Shown: positions 32,224 through 40,725 of the stretch, piece after piece
Numbering within the stretch: the stretch's first letter is position 1
Layout: every line of letters begins with the position of its first letter
Source: CAYQEC01 sp964569015
GTDB lineage: Bacteria; Actinomycetota; Acidimicrobiia; Spongiisociales; UBA5794
Assembly (NCBI GenBank): GCA_964569015.1
Contig: CAZMSN010000008.1
Location: 1-46,582 of the forward strand
Length of the DNA: 46,582 bases
Direction: 5' to 3'
Program-made: the position numbers and the translations under genes
The notes under the pieces: generated by a model
Databases searched by the model: none
What the model saw: the letters and a program-made list of their open reading frames with translations, nothing else
What the model was told of the DNA's origin: nothing

Positions 32224-33137
32224 GTCCGCCCGCTCTCGAAGTTGCCCAGGAACTGAATCTCGGGCTCCAGCCAAACCCCCGTCGCCTCACCAACTCGGGC
32301 GCGCACCGCAACCATCAGGTCGTGAATGTCCTGCCCGGTAGCTCGACGCCCGGCAACGAAGAAGTTGGCATGTCGGGCCGACACCGAGACCGCGCCGCAA
32401 TGGAAGCCCTTGAGGCCCACCGAATCAATGAGGCGCCCCGCGGCGTCGCCGGGCGGGTTCTTGAAGACGCTCCCCGCATTGAAGCTTCCCCCCGGCTGAT
32501 GCTCCTTGCGCCAGCGTGTGATCTCGCGCATCCGTCGTTGTCCCTCGGCCGAGGGCTGCACGATCGTACGGAAGCGGGCCGAGAGGACGATGTCGTCACG
32601 ACGCAGCCGGCTGTGGCGGTAACTCAGCTGCATCTCCTCGGGAGTCTCGTCGCTGATCCGGCCGCCGGAGACGTCGAGGATCGACGCATCCACGAGCCAG
32701 GCCGCGGTGTCGGTGCCGTGGGCACCGGCGTTCATACGAATGGCACCGCCCACGGTTCCCGGTATGGCGACGAAGAACTCGAGACCGCCCCGGCCATGAG
32801 CTGTTGCGAAGCGGGCAACTCGGGGAAGTGAAGCGCCCCCGCCTGCCGAGACCATCCCTTCGGCGGACACGGCGATGGCGCGGAACTCGCCGACGAGTCG
32901 AATCACCAGGCCGTCGAAACCGGCGTCGCTCACGACCACGTTGGAGCCCCGGCCGAGCACGAAGAGAGGGATCGCCGGCGATTCGGCGGTGACAGCGGCC
33001 AGCAGCCGGCGGAGCTCGCTCTGGTCCGAGGCCTCGGCCAGGTAGGCGGCGGGACCGCCGAGACGGTAGGTGGTCAGCGGGGCGAGAGGCACGTCCCGGA
33101 CCACAGCGCCCTCAGCGACGAGGTCGGCCAGGGTCAC
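32220..33137 (-). CDS. murB: UDP-N-acetylenolpyruvoylglucosamine reductase
   Basis: FAD enzyme that reduces UDP-GlcNAc-enolpyruvate to UDP-MurNAc with NADPH. It is 305 aa, type II (the short form). The FAD-binding blocks are PLAPLTTYRLGGPA and GRGSNVVVSDAGFDG. The catalytic Ser is in GSVFKNP and the C-terminal Glu in LEPEIQFLG. The YRHSR tyrosine loop is present. The GTG start overlaps the murC stop by 4 bases and the end overlaps ftsQ by 4 bases. Confidence 0.96.
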   Translation of the reverse strand: MTLADLVAEGAVVRDVPLAPLTTYRLGGPAAYLAEASDQSELRRLLAAVTAESPAIPLFVLGRGSNVVVSDAGFDGLVIRLVGEFRAIAVSAEGMVSAGGGASLPRVARFATAHGRGGLEFFVAIPGTVGGAIRMNAGAHGTDTAAWLVDASILDVSGGRISDETPEEMQLSYRHSRLRRDDIVLSARFRTIVQPSAEGQRRMREITRWRKEHQPGGSFNAGSVFKNPPGDAAGRLIDSVGLKGFHCGAVSVSARHANFFVAGRRATGQDIHDLMVAVRARVGEATGVWLEPEIQFLGNFESGRT

Positions 33138-34510
33138 GGCTCCACCCCTTCGAGCAGCGCGGCGATCTCGTCGGCGATCGCGTTCACGTCGCCGGCGCCG
33201 AGCAGCAGCACCAGATCGCCCTCGGCCAGCTCGGGAACGATCGTCTCTGGGACCTCGTACACCGATGGCACGTAGTCGACGTTCCCTCCGGCAGCCGCGA
33301 CCGCTTCGGCGATGATCCTCCCCGACACGCCGGGCTGAGGCGGCTCGCCAGCGGAGTACACGTCGGTCACGATGACGCGGTCGGCCTGGGCAAGCGGCTC
33401 TCCGAACGCGGGCCCCAGCCCAGCCGTCCTCGTGTAGCGATGCGGCTGGAAGATCGCCACGACGCGTCGCCAGCCTCCGAGCCGGCCGGAGGCGATAGTC
33501 GCCGCCACCTCGGTGGGATGGTGGGCGTAGTCGTCGACCACGGTCACGCCCGCTACCCGGGAGCGGACCTCGAAACGGCGCCGCACCCCGGAGAACTCGG
33601 CAATCCCGCCGACGGCGGCGGTGATGTCGTAGCCCAACTCCCCGACCAGCGCCAGCGCCCCGGCCGCATCCCTGGCAACGTGGAGCCCGGGCCGGGGAAC
33701 GCGCACCGGCGCAGCAATGTCCGGCCCCACGAGCCGAAATCTGACCTCACCGTCTCCGTGCATGACCTCACGAACGTGCCACGCCGCCGCCGGATCGGTC
33801 CCGTAGCTCACCATCGGGGCCCGCTCGGCGAGACGGCGCACGCCCGGATCGTCGATGCAGCCCACCACCGGGCCTTGCACTCGATTCGCCACGAGGGCGA
33901 AGGCTTCCTCCAGCGCCGCCACCGATCCGTAGTAGTCGAGATGATCCGCCTCGACGTTGGTGACAACGAGGCCTCGCAAGTGCAGGTGGCGGAAGGTGCC
34001 GAAGGCCTCGTCGGCCTCGAGCACGAACAGCTCAGGGTCGCCGAGGTGCGCCCCCGTGTTGAGAGCCACCAGCTCGCCGCCGACGAGGAAGGTCGGATCG
34101 AGGCCGAGCCCATGGAAGGCGGCGACGGTGAGGCCGGTCGTGGTCGTCTTGCCGTGGGTGCCGGTTACGCCGAGCCCCGGCATTTGCTGCGTGAAGGCGT
34201 CGAGTAGCCGCGGCCGCGGCCACACCGGGACGCCGGCGGCTTCCGCTGCAATCAGCTCGGGATCGCGCCCCGGAACCGCCGAAGACGCCACCACCAGATC
34301 GGCTGCCGCGGCGCGCTCCGGTTGATGACCGAGCCAGGTTTCGATCCCGGCATCGAGCAGCGATTCGAAGAGCCGCCCCGGCTTCAGGTCTGATCCCGTG
34401 ATCAGATGGCCCTGGCTGGCCAGGAGCTTGGCGAGCCCGCTCATCCCCGCCCCACCCGCGCCGACGAGGTGGATGTGATGCGCCTGTGTCAGCAGTGTCT
34501 CGTCATCCAC
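33134..34510 (-). CDS. murC: UDP-N-acetylmuramate--L-alanine ligase
   Basis: Adds L-alanine to UDP-MurNAc, the first peptide-stem step. It is 458 aa from the GTG at 34510, with SD-like GAGGGGG 9 bases upstream. The N-terminal nucleotide-sugar motif is HLVGAGGAGMSGLA, the ATP loop is GVTGTHGKTTTTGL, and the family blocks EADEAFGTF, NVEADHLDYYGS and DDYAHHPTEV are complete. The start is the last GTGGATGA junction of the 97-bp repeat array. The longer frame to 34564 runs back into the repeat and is rejected. In the ancestral layout the start would have overlapped the murG stop directly. Confidence 0.96.
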   Translation of the reverse strand: MDDETLLTQAHHIHLVGAGGAGMSGLAKLLASQGHLITGSDLKPGRLFESLLDAGIETWLGHQPERAAAADLVVASSAVPGRDPELIAAEAAGVPVWPRPRLLDAFTQQMPGLGVTGTHGKTTTTGLTVAAFHGLGLDPTFLVGGELVALNTGAHLGDPELFVLEADEAFGTFRHLHLRGLVVTNVEADHLDYYGSVAALEEAFALVANRVQGPVVGCIDDPGVRRLAERAPMVSYGTDPAAAWHVREVMHGDGEVRFRLVGPDIAAPVRVPRPGLHVARDAAGALALVGELGYDITAAVGGIAEFSGVRRRFEVRSRVAGVTVVDDYAHHPTEVAATIASGRLGGWRRVVAIFQPHRYTRTAGLGPAFGEPLAQADRVIVTDVYSAGEPPQPGVSGRIIAEAVAAAGGNVDYVPSVYEVPETIVPELAEGDLVLLLGAGDVNAIADEIAALLEGVEP

Positions 34511-34607
34511 GATCGACGACCCCCTCAACAACGAACACTGCATGACGGACGAAGAGAACGACACGCGCCTGCACCAACCACGCTCTCAACAACGCCCTCT
34601 CATCCAC
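34503..34607 (-). CDS. repeat-encoded 34-codon mini-ORF, copy 3
   Basis: GTG at 34607 to TGA at 34503, within the repeat unit next to murC. It encodes 34 residues identical to copies 1 and 2, beginning with DERALLRAWL after the start and ending in VVDRG. The peptide is hydrophobic and Val-rich. Its stop overlaps the murC GTG in GTGGATGA. Expression is unproven; the value of the frame may be translational coupling rather than the peptide. Confidence 0.4.
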   Translation of the reverse strand: MDERALLRAWLVQARVVLFVRHAVFVVEGVVDRG

Positions 34608-34704
34608 GATCGACGACCCCCTCAACAACGAACACTGCATGACGGACGAAGAGAACGACACGCGCCTGCACCAACCACGCTCTCAACAACGCCCTCTCAT
34701 CCAC
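34600..34704 (-). CDS. repeat-encoded 34-codon mini-ORF, copy 2
   Basis: GTG at 34704 to TGA at 34600. It is identical to the other two copies and chained to both by 8-base stop/start overlaps (34697-34704 and 34600-34607). An SD-like GAGGGGG from the preceding unit lies 9 bases before its start. The residues AWLVQARVVLFVRHAVFVV would form a hydrophobic stretch interrupted by two Arg and one His. Confidence 0.4.
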   Translation of the reverse strand: MDERALLRAWLVQARVVLFVRHAVFVVEGVVDRG

Positions 34705-34801
34705 GATCGACGACCCCCTCAACAACGAACACTGCATGACGGACGAAGAGAACGACACGCGCCTGCACCAACCACGCTCTCAACAACGCCCTCTCATCCA
34801 C
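34697..34801 (-). CDS. repeat-encoded 34-codon mini-ORF, copy 1
   Basis: GTG at 34801 to TGA at 34697. The start overlaps the murG stop in GTGGATGA (34794-34801). Here the SD-like sequence is GGGAGG inside the murG end, 9 bases upstream, probably the original murC ribosome site. The encoded peptide is the same as in copies 2 and 3. Its last codons (Asp-Arg-Gly-stop) repeat the last codons of murG. Confidence 0.4.
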   Translation of the reverse strand: MDERALLRAWLVQARVVLFVRHAVFVVEGVVDRG

Positions 34802-35885
34802 GATCGGCCGCCTCCCGCAGGGCAGTCGCGATCACACGGGCGGCATCAGGCCGCCCTTGCGATCGAGCCGCGGTCGCCATCGCCGTGAGCTGCGCCTGAT
34901 CTGCCAAGAGCTGCTCGATCACCGCCGGCGCCCGGTCGATGTCCTCTTCGGGCATGACGATGATGCCGCCTGCCCGCTCAAGCGAGGCAGCGTTGGCCGC
35001 CTGGTGCCCGGCGGTCCCGAGAGCATACGGCACCACCACCGCGGGAGTGCCGGTCGCGGCCAGCTCGCTGATCGTCAGGGCCCCGGCTCGTGACAGCACG
35101 AGATCCGATGCGGCATAGAACCAGACCATCTCGTCCTCGAAGGCGTGCACGGACCAGGCGGTCGCCGATCGTTCCGCGCCCGCGGTCACGCCGTCGAAGT
35201 GGATTCTGCCGGTGAGATGAACGATCGCCATACGGTCGGAATCGACGCCGTCGGCCAGGCGGGTGGTGACCTCGTTGAGGACCCGGGCACCCAGGCTCCC
35301 TCCCAGCACACCGAGCACTGGAACGCCCTCGGGGAGGTCGTACCGCCGCCGCGCCTCGACGGCCAGCGAGGCCCTGTCGAAGTCGGCGAAGGCCGCCCGG
35401 AGTGGATTCCCCGTAAACCGCGCCCGCGGCAGCTTGGCAGCGGCGTCCTCGAACCCCACGAACGAAGCGGCGGCCCGGCGGGCGACCAGTCGATTGGCGA
35501 GTCCGGGGATCGCATTCTGCTCTTGCACGAACAGGGTCGCTCCCGACCGACGAGCGGCGCCGGCCGCCGGCACCGAGATGTAGCCACCGAACACTGACAT
35601 GACCCTGGCGCGGCGCTGGCGCAGATGCTCGGTGATCGTGCGCCGCGCTCGGTGAATCAACAGCGGCAGCGTGAGGTTGGACGGTGAGAGCGAGCGCTGC
35701 AGGCCACGGATCTCTACCTCGACGAACTCGTACCCCGCCGCCGGCACGGCGCGCGCCTCCATGCGGTTGCCCCCAAAGAAGATGATGTCGTCAATCGGCA
35801 CTCCGTCGGCCACCAGGGCCTCGGCCACCGCCAATGCCGGGTAGACGTGGCCCCCCGTACCGGCCGCGGCGAGGGCGAAGCTCAT
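34794..35885 (-). CDS. murG: UDP-GlcNAc:undecaprenyl-PP-MurNAc-pentapeptide GlcNAc transferase
   Basis: Peripheral membrane glycosyltransferase that makes lipid II from lipid I. It is 363 aa from the ATG at 35885, which overlaps the ftsW stop by 4 bases. The N-terminal glycine loop is AAAGTGGHVYPALAVAEAL. The second loop is VFGGYISVPA, and the UDP-GlcNAc-binding motifs include LGGSLGARVLNE, SRAGALTISELAATGTPA and LGTAGHQAANA. Its last codons and TGA lie in the partial fourth copy of the 97-bp repeat. The longer frame above 35885 runs inside ftsW. Confidence 0.96.
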   Translation of the reverse strand: MSFALAAAGTGGHVYPALAVAEALVADGVPIDDIIFFGGNRMEARAVPAAGYEFVEVEIRGLQRSLSPSNLTLPLLIHRARRTITEHLRQRRARVMSVFGGYISVPAAGAARRSGATLFVQEQNAIPGLANRLVARRAAASFVGFEDAAAKLPRARFTGNPLRAAFADFDRASLAVEARRRYDLPEGVPVLGVLGGSLGARVLNEVTTRLADGVDSDRMAIVHLTGRIHFDGVTAGAERSATAWSVHAFEDEMVWFYAASDLVLSRAGALTISELAATGTPAVVVPYALGTAGHQAANAASLERAGGIIVMPEEDIDRAPAVIEQLLADQAQLTAMATAARSQGRPDAARVIATALREAADRG

Positions 35886-37054
35886 GGGGTTCCCCGGGAT
35901 GTCTCCGACCGTCGCCTCGCCGACCGGGCGATGTTGAGCAGCACCCCGACGACGAACAGGTTCGCCAGCATGGCGCTTCCTCCCGCCGAGACGAAGGGAA
36001 GCGGAATGCCGGTGACCGGCAACACGCGGGTGACTCCCCCGATGTTGACGAGAGCCTGGAAGCTGAGCCAGGAGACGATGCCGACGGCGAGCAGCCGCCC
36101 GAATTGATCGGGAGCCCGCATCGCCACCGCGGTTCCGACGATGGAGAACGCCAAGAAGAGCGAGATCACGGCCAGCGAACCGGCGAGGCCGGTCTCCTCG
36201 CCGATGATGGCGAAGATGAAGTCGGTGTGGGCATTCGGCAGGAACGACCATCGGGCCCGGCTCGCCCCGAGCCCGACGCCGAACCATCCCCCGGTCCCGA
36301 GCGCAACCAGGCTCTGGAACGCCTGGAAACCGTCCCCGAGCCGGTCGGCATCGGCGTCGAGGAAGCCGGTGATGCGCCGCGCTCGGTAGGGAGCGGCGAA
36401 AGCCAAGGCCACCGCCGCCGCGGCTCCCAGCGTCCCGAGTCCGAACACGTGGCGCAGCGGTGCCGCCGACGCGATCAGCACCGCGAAGCTGGAGGCGGCG
36501 ATGAGAAGGGCGGTCCCCAGATCGGGCTGCATGAGGAGGAGCCCGCCGACGATTCCGAGTGTTGCCACCACCGGCCAGAAGACGTGGGAGAACTGTCTGA
36601 GGTGTCGCTGCTTCCTGGTCATGACGGTGGCGAGCGCCACCACCACGGCGAACTTGGCGAACTCCGAGGTCTGCACGGTGACGAGTCCGATATCGAGCCA
36701 ACGAGTCGCTCCGCCTCGCTCGCTTCCGAACAGCAAGGTGGTGACGAGTCCCGTCACGGCCAGTCCGAAGATGGGAAGCGCCCAGGTGGCATACCAGCGA
36801 TACGGAATCCGGTTGGCGAGCAGCAGGACACCCACTCCCGCCAGGGTCCAGATGATCTGGCGTTTGAAGTAGAAGAGGTTGTCGAGGTCGGCCCTGATCG
36901 CCGCCACCGACGACGCCGATAACAACGCCCCGAGGCCGACGATCAGCAGCATGGCAACCGGGAGCAGGAGCAGCACGGCGGTGCGGTCGCCTGAGATCCG
37001 CTCGTCACGGGCTACCGGTCGCATGGCAACAACGGGCCTGACCCTACTGGCCAC
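35882..37054 (-). CDS. ftsW: cell division SEDS protein FtsW
   Basis: Septal peptidoglycan glycosyltransferase of the SEDS family, 390 aa with about ten helices, working with FtsI. Conserved segments include GGATRWLDIGLVTVQTSEFAK, MQPDLGTALLI, AHTDFIFAIIGEETGLAG and LPFVSAGGSAMLANL. The GTG at 37054, with AGGGAG upstream and an 11-base overlap with murD, is the best start; an ATG at 37024 is an alternative. Position between murD and murG identifies it as FtsW rather than RodA. Confidence 0.94.
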   Translation of the reverse strand: MASRVRPVVAMRPVARDERISGDRTAVLLLLPVAMLLIVGLGALLSASSVAAIRADLDNLFYFKRQIIWTLAGVGVLLLANRIPYRWYATWALPIFGLAVTGLVTTLLFGSERGGATRWLDIGLVTVQTSEFAKFAVVVALATVMTRKQRHLRQFSHVFWPVVATLGIVGGLLLMQPDLGTALLIAASSFAVLIASAAPLRHVFGLGTLGAAAAVALAFAAPYRARRITGFLDADADRLGDGFQAFQSLVALGTGGWFGVGLGASRARWSFLPNAHTDFIFAIIGEETGLAGSLAVISLFLAFSIVGTAVAMRAPDQFGRLLAVGIVSWLSFQALVNIGGVTRVLPVTGIPLPFVSAGGSAMLANLFVVGVLLNIARSARRRSETSRGTP

Positions 37055-38339
37055 CGGTTTCTCCCTTCCTGGCACGGACGATCCTGGTGAACTCCTCGCC
37101 GCGGCGGGCATACGAATCGAACATGTCGAAACTGGCGCACCCTGGCGCCAGCAACACCGTGTCGCCGTTCGTCGCCATCAAATCGGCCAGCGTGACCGCG
37201 GTCTCCAGATCGGCTGCATGTGTGTAGCGATCCGGTTCGATCACCCCTGCGAGCTCGACCGCCGCCTCCCCGATGCCGATGACATGACGGATCGACGCCA
37301 CCTCCGCGATGGGCGCCAAGTCGAGGCTCTTGTTGCGACCGCCCGCGATGAGCACGACGGATGGATACGCCGCGGCGGAAGCCACCGCGGAATGCGGGTT
37401 GGTCGCCTTTGAGTCGTCGACCCACTGCACGCCGGCCCACGTTCCAACGATCGTCCTGCGGTGCTCTCCGGGAGAGAAGCCCGTCACCACCGACTCGATG
37501 GCCTGCCGCTCGGCGCCGAGGGCGGCGGCGAGAGTCGCCGCCGCCGTCAGATCCATCGTGTAGGCGGTATCGAACGGCGGGCGAGACAGCGTCATCTCGC
37601 CGACGAAGAGCGAGTCGCCGTCGGGGCCGTTGCCGTGCAGCGGCAACCGGCTCCCACTGACGGGGATGCGCCGGGCGGTGGCTGTCGCCACCGCGGCGAT
37701 GGCGCCCGGGTCGTCGGCGTCGTACACGAGGATGTCCCCGGGTGCCATGTTCTCGTAGATTCTCTGCTTGGCCTTCGAGTAGGCAGCGAGGCTCCCGTGC
37801 CAATCGAGGTGATCCGGAGCAACGTTGAGGATGGCGGCTGCCACCGGATGAAAACGCTCGATGAATCGAAGCTGGAAGCTGGACGCTTCGATCACGATCA
37901 CATCCAACGGCTCGCCGACGACGTCGCTCAAGGCCCGCCCGATGTTCCCGGCTGCCGCTGCCTTGATGCCTGCCGTCTCGAGCATGGCCGTGGTGGCGGC
38001 GACGACGGTTGTCTTGCCGTTGGTCCCCGTGATCGCCGCGTACGGTGCCGTGAGCTGTTGCGCCGCGAACTCCATCTCGCTCCACAACGGGATGCCGGCC
38101 GCCATCGTGTCGCGAATCGGCTGGGCGTGCTCAGGGATACCGGGACTGGTCACGACCAGATCGGCCGATGCGAGCAGGTCAGGGTCCCATGGCCCCGAGT
38201 GGGTCGGGAACGAGTTCTCCTCCAGCGCCACCAGCGCAGCCGGGTTGCGGTCGTAGACGATCACGTGATGCTCGAGCCGGCGGCCGAGCCCGGCGGCGGC
38301 CACGCCGCTCACCGCCGCCCCGACGACGAGGAGGTTCAC
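37044..38339 (-). CDS. murD: UDP-N-acetylmuramoylalanine--D-glutamate ligase
   Basis: Adds D-glutamate to the peptide stem. It is 431 aa from the GTG at 38339, which overlaps the mraY stop by 4 bases. The N-terminal UDP-binding loop is LLVVGAAVSGVAAAGL, the ATP loop is ITGTNGKTTVVAAT, and the EASSFQLRF, NVAPDHLDWHGS, DDSKATNPHS and LLAPGCASFDMFDSYARRG blocks are all present. The longer frame up to 39032 is an antiparallel-composition shadow inside mraY. Confidence 0.96.
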   Translation of the reverse strand: MNLLVVGAAVSGVAAAGLGRRLEHHVIVYDRNPAALVALEENSFPTHSGPWDPDLLASADLVVTSPGIPEHAQPIRDTMAAGIPLWSEMEFAAQQLTAPYAAITGTNGKTTVVAATTAMLETAGIKAAAAGNIGRALSDVVGEPLDVIVIEASSFQLRFIERFHPVAAAILNVAPDHLDWHGSLAAYSKAKQRIYENMAPGDILVYDADDPGAIAAVATATARRIPVSGSRLPLHGNGPDGDSLFVGEMTLSRPPFDTAYTMDLTAAATLAAALGAERQAIESVVTGFSPGEHRRTIVGTWAGVQWVDDSKATNPHSAVASAAAYPSVVLIAGGRNKSLDLAPIAEVASIRHVIGIGEAAVELAGVIEPDRYTHAADLETAVTLADLMATNGDTVLLAPGCASFDMFDSYARRGEEFTRIVRARKGETGGQ

Positions 38340-39397
38340 GGCAGCACCCCACCGTTGGTGGCCTGGAGGAAATCGGCGTAGAAGAGGGCGACGCCGGTGG
38401 CGACCATGATGCCGGCCAGGATCCAGAAGCGGACGATGATGGTCGTCTCGGGCCAGCCTTTGAGCTCGAAGTGGTGCTGCAGCGGGGCCATGCGGAAGAT
38501 GCGCTTCCCCCATACCCGGAACGTGAAGATCTGGAGGACCACGGAAAGGGTGATCATCACGTAGAGCCCGCCGAGCAGCACCACCAGCAGCTGGGTGTTG
38601 GTGAGGAGAGCGAGGGCGGCGAGGGAGCCCCCCAGGGCTTGCGAGCCGGTGTCGCCCATGAAGATCTTGGCGGGGGCGGCGTTCCACCACAGGAAGCCGA
38701 GGCAGGCCCCGACCAGGGCGGCGGCGAACACTCCGAGGTCGAGGGCGCCGGTCACCCCGTAGAAGGCGTCGTTGCGGAACTGCCAGAACGCGATGAGCAC
38801 GTAGGCGCCGAAGACGAGGGCGCCGGAGCCGGCCACCAGCCCGTCGAGGCCGTCGGTGAAGTTCACCGCGTTGGCGAAGGCGGTGAGCATCAGCAGCACC
38901 AGCCCGGCGTAGAGCCAGGGCCCGAGGTCGATCCCGATGCCGCGGGTGAGGGAGAGCTCGGTGCTGACGCCGATGGCGGCCGCGGCCCAGGCGAAGAGCC
39001 CGGCCACCGAGAGCTGGCCGAGGAACTTCCACCGCTTGCTGAGACCGAGGTTCTGGCTGCGGGCGTACTTGGCGAAGTCATCGAGGAAACCGATCACGCC
39101 CATCCCGACGAGGGCGAGCACCGCCAACCAGCCCTGGAAGGCGAACGGGGCCATACGCAACTCGAACCCGACGCCGAAGGTGTACACCCTGATGTGGGCC
39201 GCCACGTAGCCGAGCACCACCGCGACGATGATGACGATGCCGCCCATGGTGGGCGTGCCCCGCTTGTGACTGTGACCCGCCAGCTCGTCTTGGATGAACT
39301 GCCCGATCTCGTGCCGACGCAGCGTCCGGATCGCCACCGGCGTCGCGAGGATCGACACCATGAACGCCACCATCACGCCGAGAAGCAGAGAGATCAC
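38336..39397 (-). CDS. mraY: phospho-N-acetylmuramoyl-pentapeptide transferase
   Basis: Integral membrane enzyme that attaches phospho-MurNAc-pentapeptide to undecaprenyl phosphate (lipid I). It is 353 aa with about ten helices. The catalytic aspartates are in GFLDDFAKY and NAVNFTDGLDGL. The GTPTMGG block and the LQHHFELKGW histidine motif are intact. The GTG start overlaps murF by 4 bases. Confidence 0.97.
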   Translation of the reverse strand: MISLLLGVMVAFMVSILATPVAIRTLRRHEIGQFIQDELAGHSHKRGTPTMGGIVIIVAVVLGYVAAHIRVYTFGVGFELRMAPFAFQGWLAVLALVGMGVIGFLDDFAKYARSQNLGLSKRWKFLGQLSVAGLFAWAAAAIGVSTELSLTRGIGIDLGPWLYAGLVLLMLTAFANAVNFTDGLDGLVAGSGALVFGAYVLIAFWQFRNDAFYGVTGALDLGVFAAALVGACLGFLWWNAAPAKIFMGDTGSQALGGSLAALALLTNTQLLVVLLGGLYVMITLSVVLQIFTFRVWGKRIFRMAPLQHHFELKGWPETTIIVRFWILAGIMVATGVALFYADFLQATNGGVLP

Positions 39398-40725
39398 GCG
39401 CCACTCTCCTCTCGCAACGCCTCTGCCAGGTCTTCGAGCCCAACGGCTCGCGATGCCTTCACCAGCACCACGTCACCGGCGCACAGCATGTCTCCGAGCA
39501 AGCGCAGCGCTTCGGCGTCGTCCGCAGCCGGGTGCGCTACATCGCCCGCTCCCCGCGCGATGCCGGGCTCGTCGCCGACGGTCACGACCGCGGCGAAGCC
39601 CAACTCGGCTGCAAGAGTGCCAATACGCACATGCTCCTCCTCCGCTACGGGGCCCAGCTCGGCCATGGCCCCCAGAACGGCGATGTGCCGCCCGGGCATG
39701 GCCGCCACTGTCCGTAGCGCAGCCTCTACCGAATCCGGATTGGCGTTGTAGGCATCATTGACGACGGTGAACGAACCGTGGTGGATCTCCATCCGCCACG
39801 GCGAGCCCTCTGCTTCCGCGATGCCCCCGGCGAGGGTGTCGAGGTCGACACCGAGTGCCAGGCCGCATGCCACCGCCGCGGCCGCGTTGAGTGGTTGATG
39901 GCTGCCGGGTAGACGGAGAGACAGCACGCGCTCGCCGGCCTCGGTGATCAGGCGGAAGCGTGCTCTTCCGTCGTGTCCCACCACGACGTCCGCCACCCGA
40001 ACGTCGGCGCCCGGCTCGCTCCCAAAGGTCACCGTCGATGCGGGGTGGTCGCGGCGGAGTCGGCGCTCGTCGTGGGGTAACACCGCCACTCCCCCGGGCT
40101 CGAGGCCCTCGATCAGCTCCCACTTGGCGTCGGCGAGGCGCTCCACGGTCCCGAAGGTCTCGAGATGGACCAGGCCGAGGTTCGTGATGACGGCCACATT
40201 GGGTCGGATCGCCGGGAGGAGCCACCGCAGATGGCCAACGCCACGGGAGCCGGCCTCGACCACGAGGTAGGCGGTGTCGGGCTCGGCGCCCAGCACGGTG
40301 AGCGGAACGCCGATCTCGTTGTTGTAGGACCGCAACGAGGCCCTGCTCCCGGGCAGGGCGGCGGACAGCAGATCCTTCGTCGTCGTCTTGCCCGTGCTGC
40401 CGGTGATGGCGACCACCGGAATCTCGAGCTCGGCGCGGCAATGCGCTGCCAGGTCGCGGAGGGCTTCTTGGGTGTCGGGCACGATCACCGCCGGGCTCAG
40501 ACCGAGACCGGGATCCGACACGACCACAGCGGCGGCGCCCCGTCCGAGAGTGTCAGCGGCGAAGTCGTGCCCGTCGAAGCTCTCGCCGCGCAGCGCCACG
40601 AACAGCTCACCGCCTCGGATCGCCCTCGAGTCCACCCCCACGGCGGCAATCGGGGTGAGCGGATCACCAACCAGATGCCCACCGGTGGCGGCAGCGACCG
40701 TCTCGAGGGTCCAGGGATGGATCAC
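39394..40725 (-). CDS. murF: UDP-MurNAc-tripeptide--D-alanyl-D-alanine ligase
   Basis: Adds D-Ala-D-Ala to complete the pentapeptide stem. It is 443 aa. The N-terminal Mur domain shows DSRAIRGGELFVALRGESFDGH. The ATP loop is AITGSTGKTTTKDLL, then YNNEIGVPLTVL, TNLGLVHLETFG and NDAYNANPDSV, a MurF marker. The GTG start overlaps murE by 4 bases and the end overlaps mraY by 4 bases. Confidence 0.97.
   Translation of the reverse strand: MIHPWTLETVAAATGGHLVGDPLTPIAAVGVDSRAIRGGELFVALRGESFDGHDFAADTLGRGAAAVVVSDPGLGLSPAVIVPDTQEALRDLAAHCRAELEIPVVAITGSTGKTTTKDLLSAALPGSRASLRSYNNEIGVPLTVLGAEPDTAYLVVEAGSRGVGHLRWLLPAIRPNVAVITNLGLVHLETFGTVERLADAKWELIEGLEPGGVAVLPHDERRLRRDHPASTVTFGSEPGADVRVADVVVGHDGRARFRLITEAGERVLSLRLPGSHQPLNAAAAVACGLALGVDLDTLAGGIAEAEGSPWRMEIHHGSFTVVNDAYNANPDSVEAALRTVAAMPGRHIAVLGAMAELGPVAEEEHVRIGTLAAELGFAAVVTVGDEPGIARGAGDVAHPAADDAEALRLLGDMLCAGDVVLVKASRAVGLEDLAEALREESGA

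Larger units (their letters stand above)
34504..34806. repeat. 97-bp perfect tandem repeat (3 copies plus 12 bp), MIRU-like
   Basis: Units begin at 34504, 34601 and 34698 and are identical over all 97 bases. A fourth start (catccacgatcg) at 34795-34806 is the end of murG itself. The array sits exactly at the murG/murC junction. In every unit, on the minus strand, GAGGGGG lies 9 bases before GTGGATGA, where a GTG start and a TGA stop overlap. Adjacent units therefore give chained reading frames of 34 codons. Third-position GC in the frame is about 65 percent, clearly below the flanking genes, suggesting foreign origin or weak coding selection. No spacers, so not CRISPR. Confidence 0.97.

Noticed and set aside
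34511..34564. N-terminal extension of murC into the repeat (MSFSSSVMQC start)
   Set aside because: Those 18 residues come from the repeat unit in a different frame from the mini-ORFs. The GTG at 34510 is placed at the normal MurC N-terminus with an SD-like sequence.
34504..34806. CRISPR array
   Set aside because: Units are contiguous and identical with no spacers, and no cas genes are present. The same reasoning applies to the 36-bp repeats at 46208.
34542..34899. Plus-strand frames across the 97-bp repeats encoding a repeated MTDEENDTRLHQ-type protein
   Set aside because: They run antisense to the operon, lack a ribosome site, change frame every unit because 97 is not a multiple of three, and extend into the antisense of murG. 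The minus-strand frames explain the junctions exactly.
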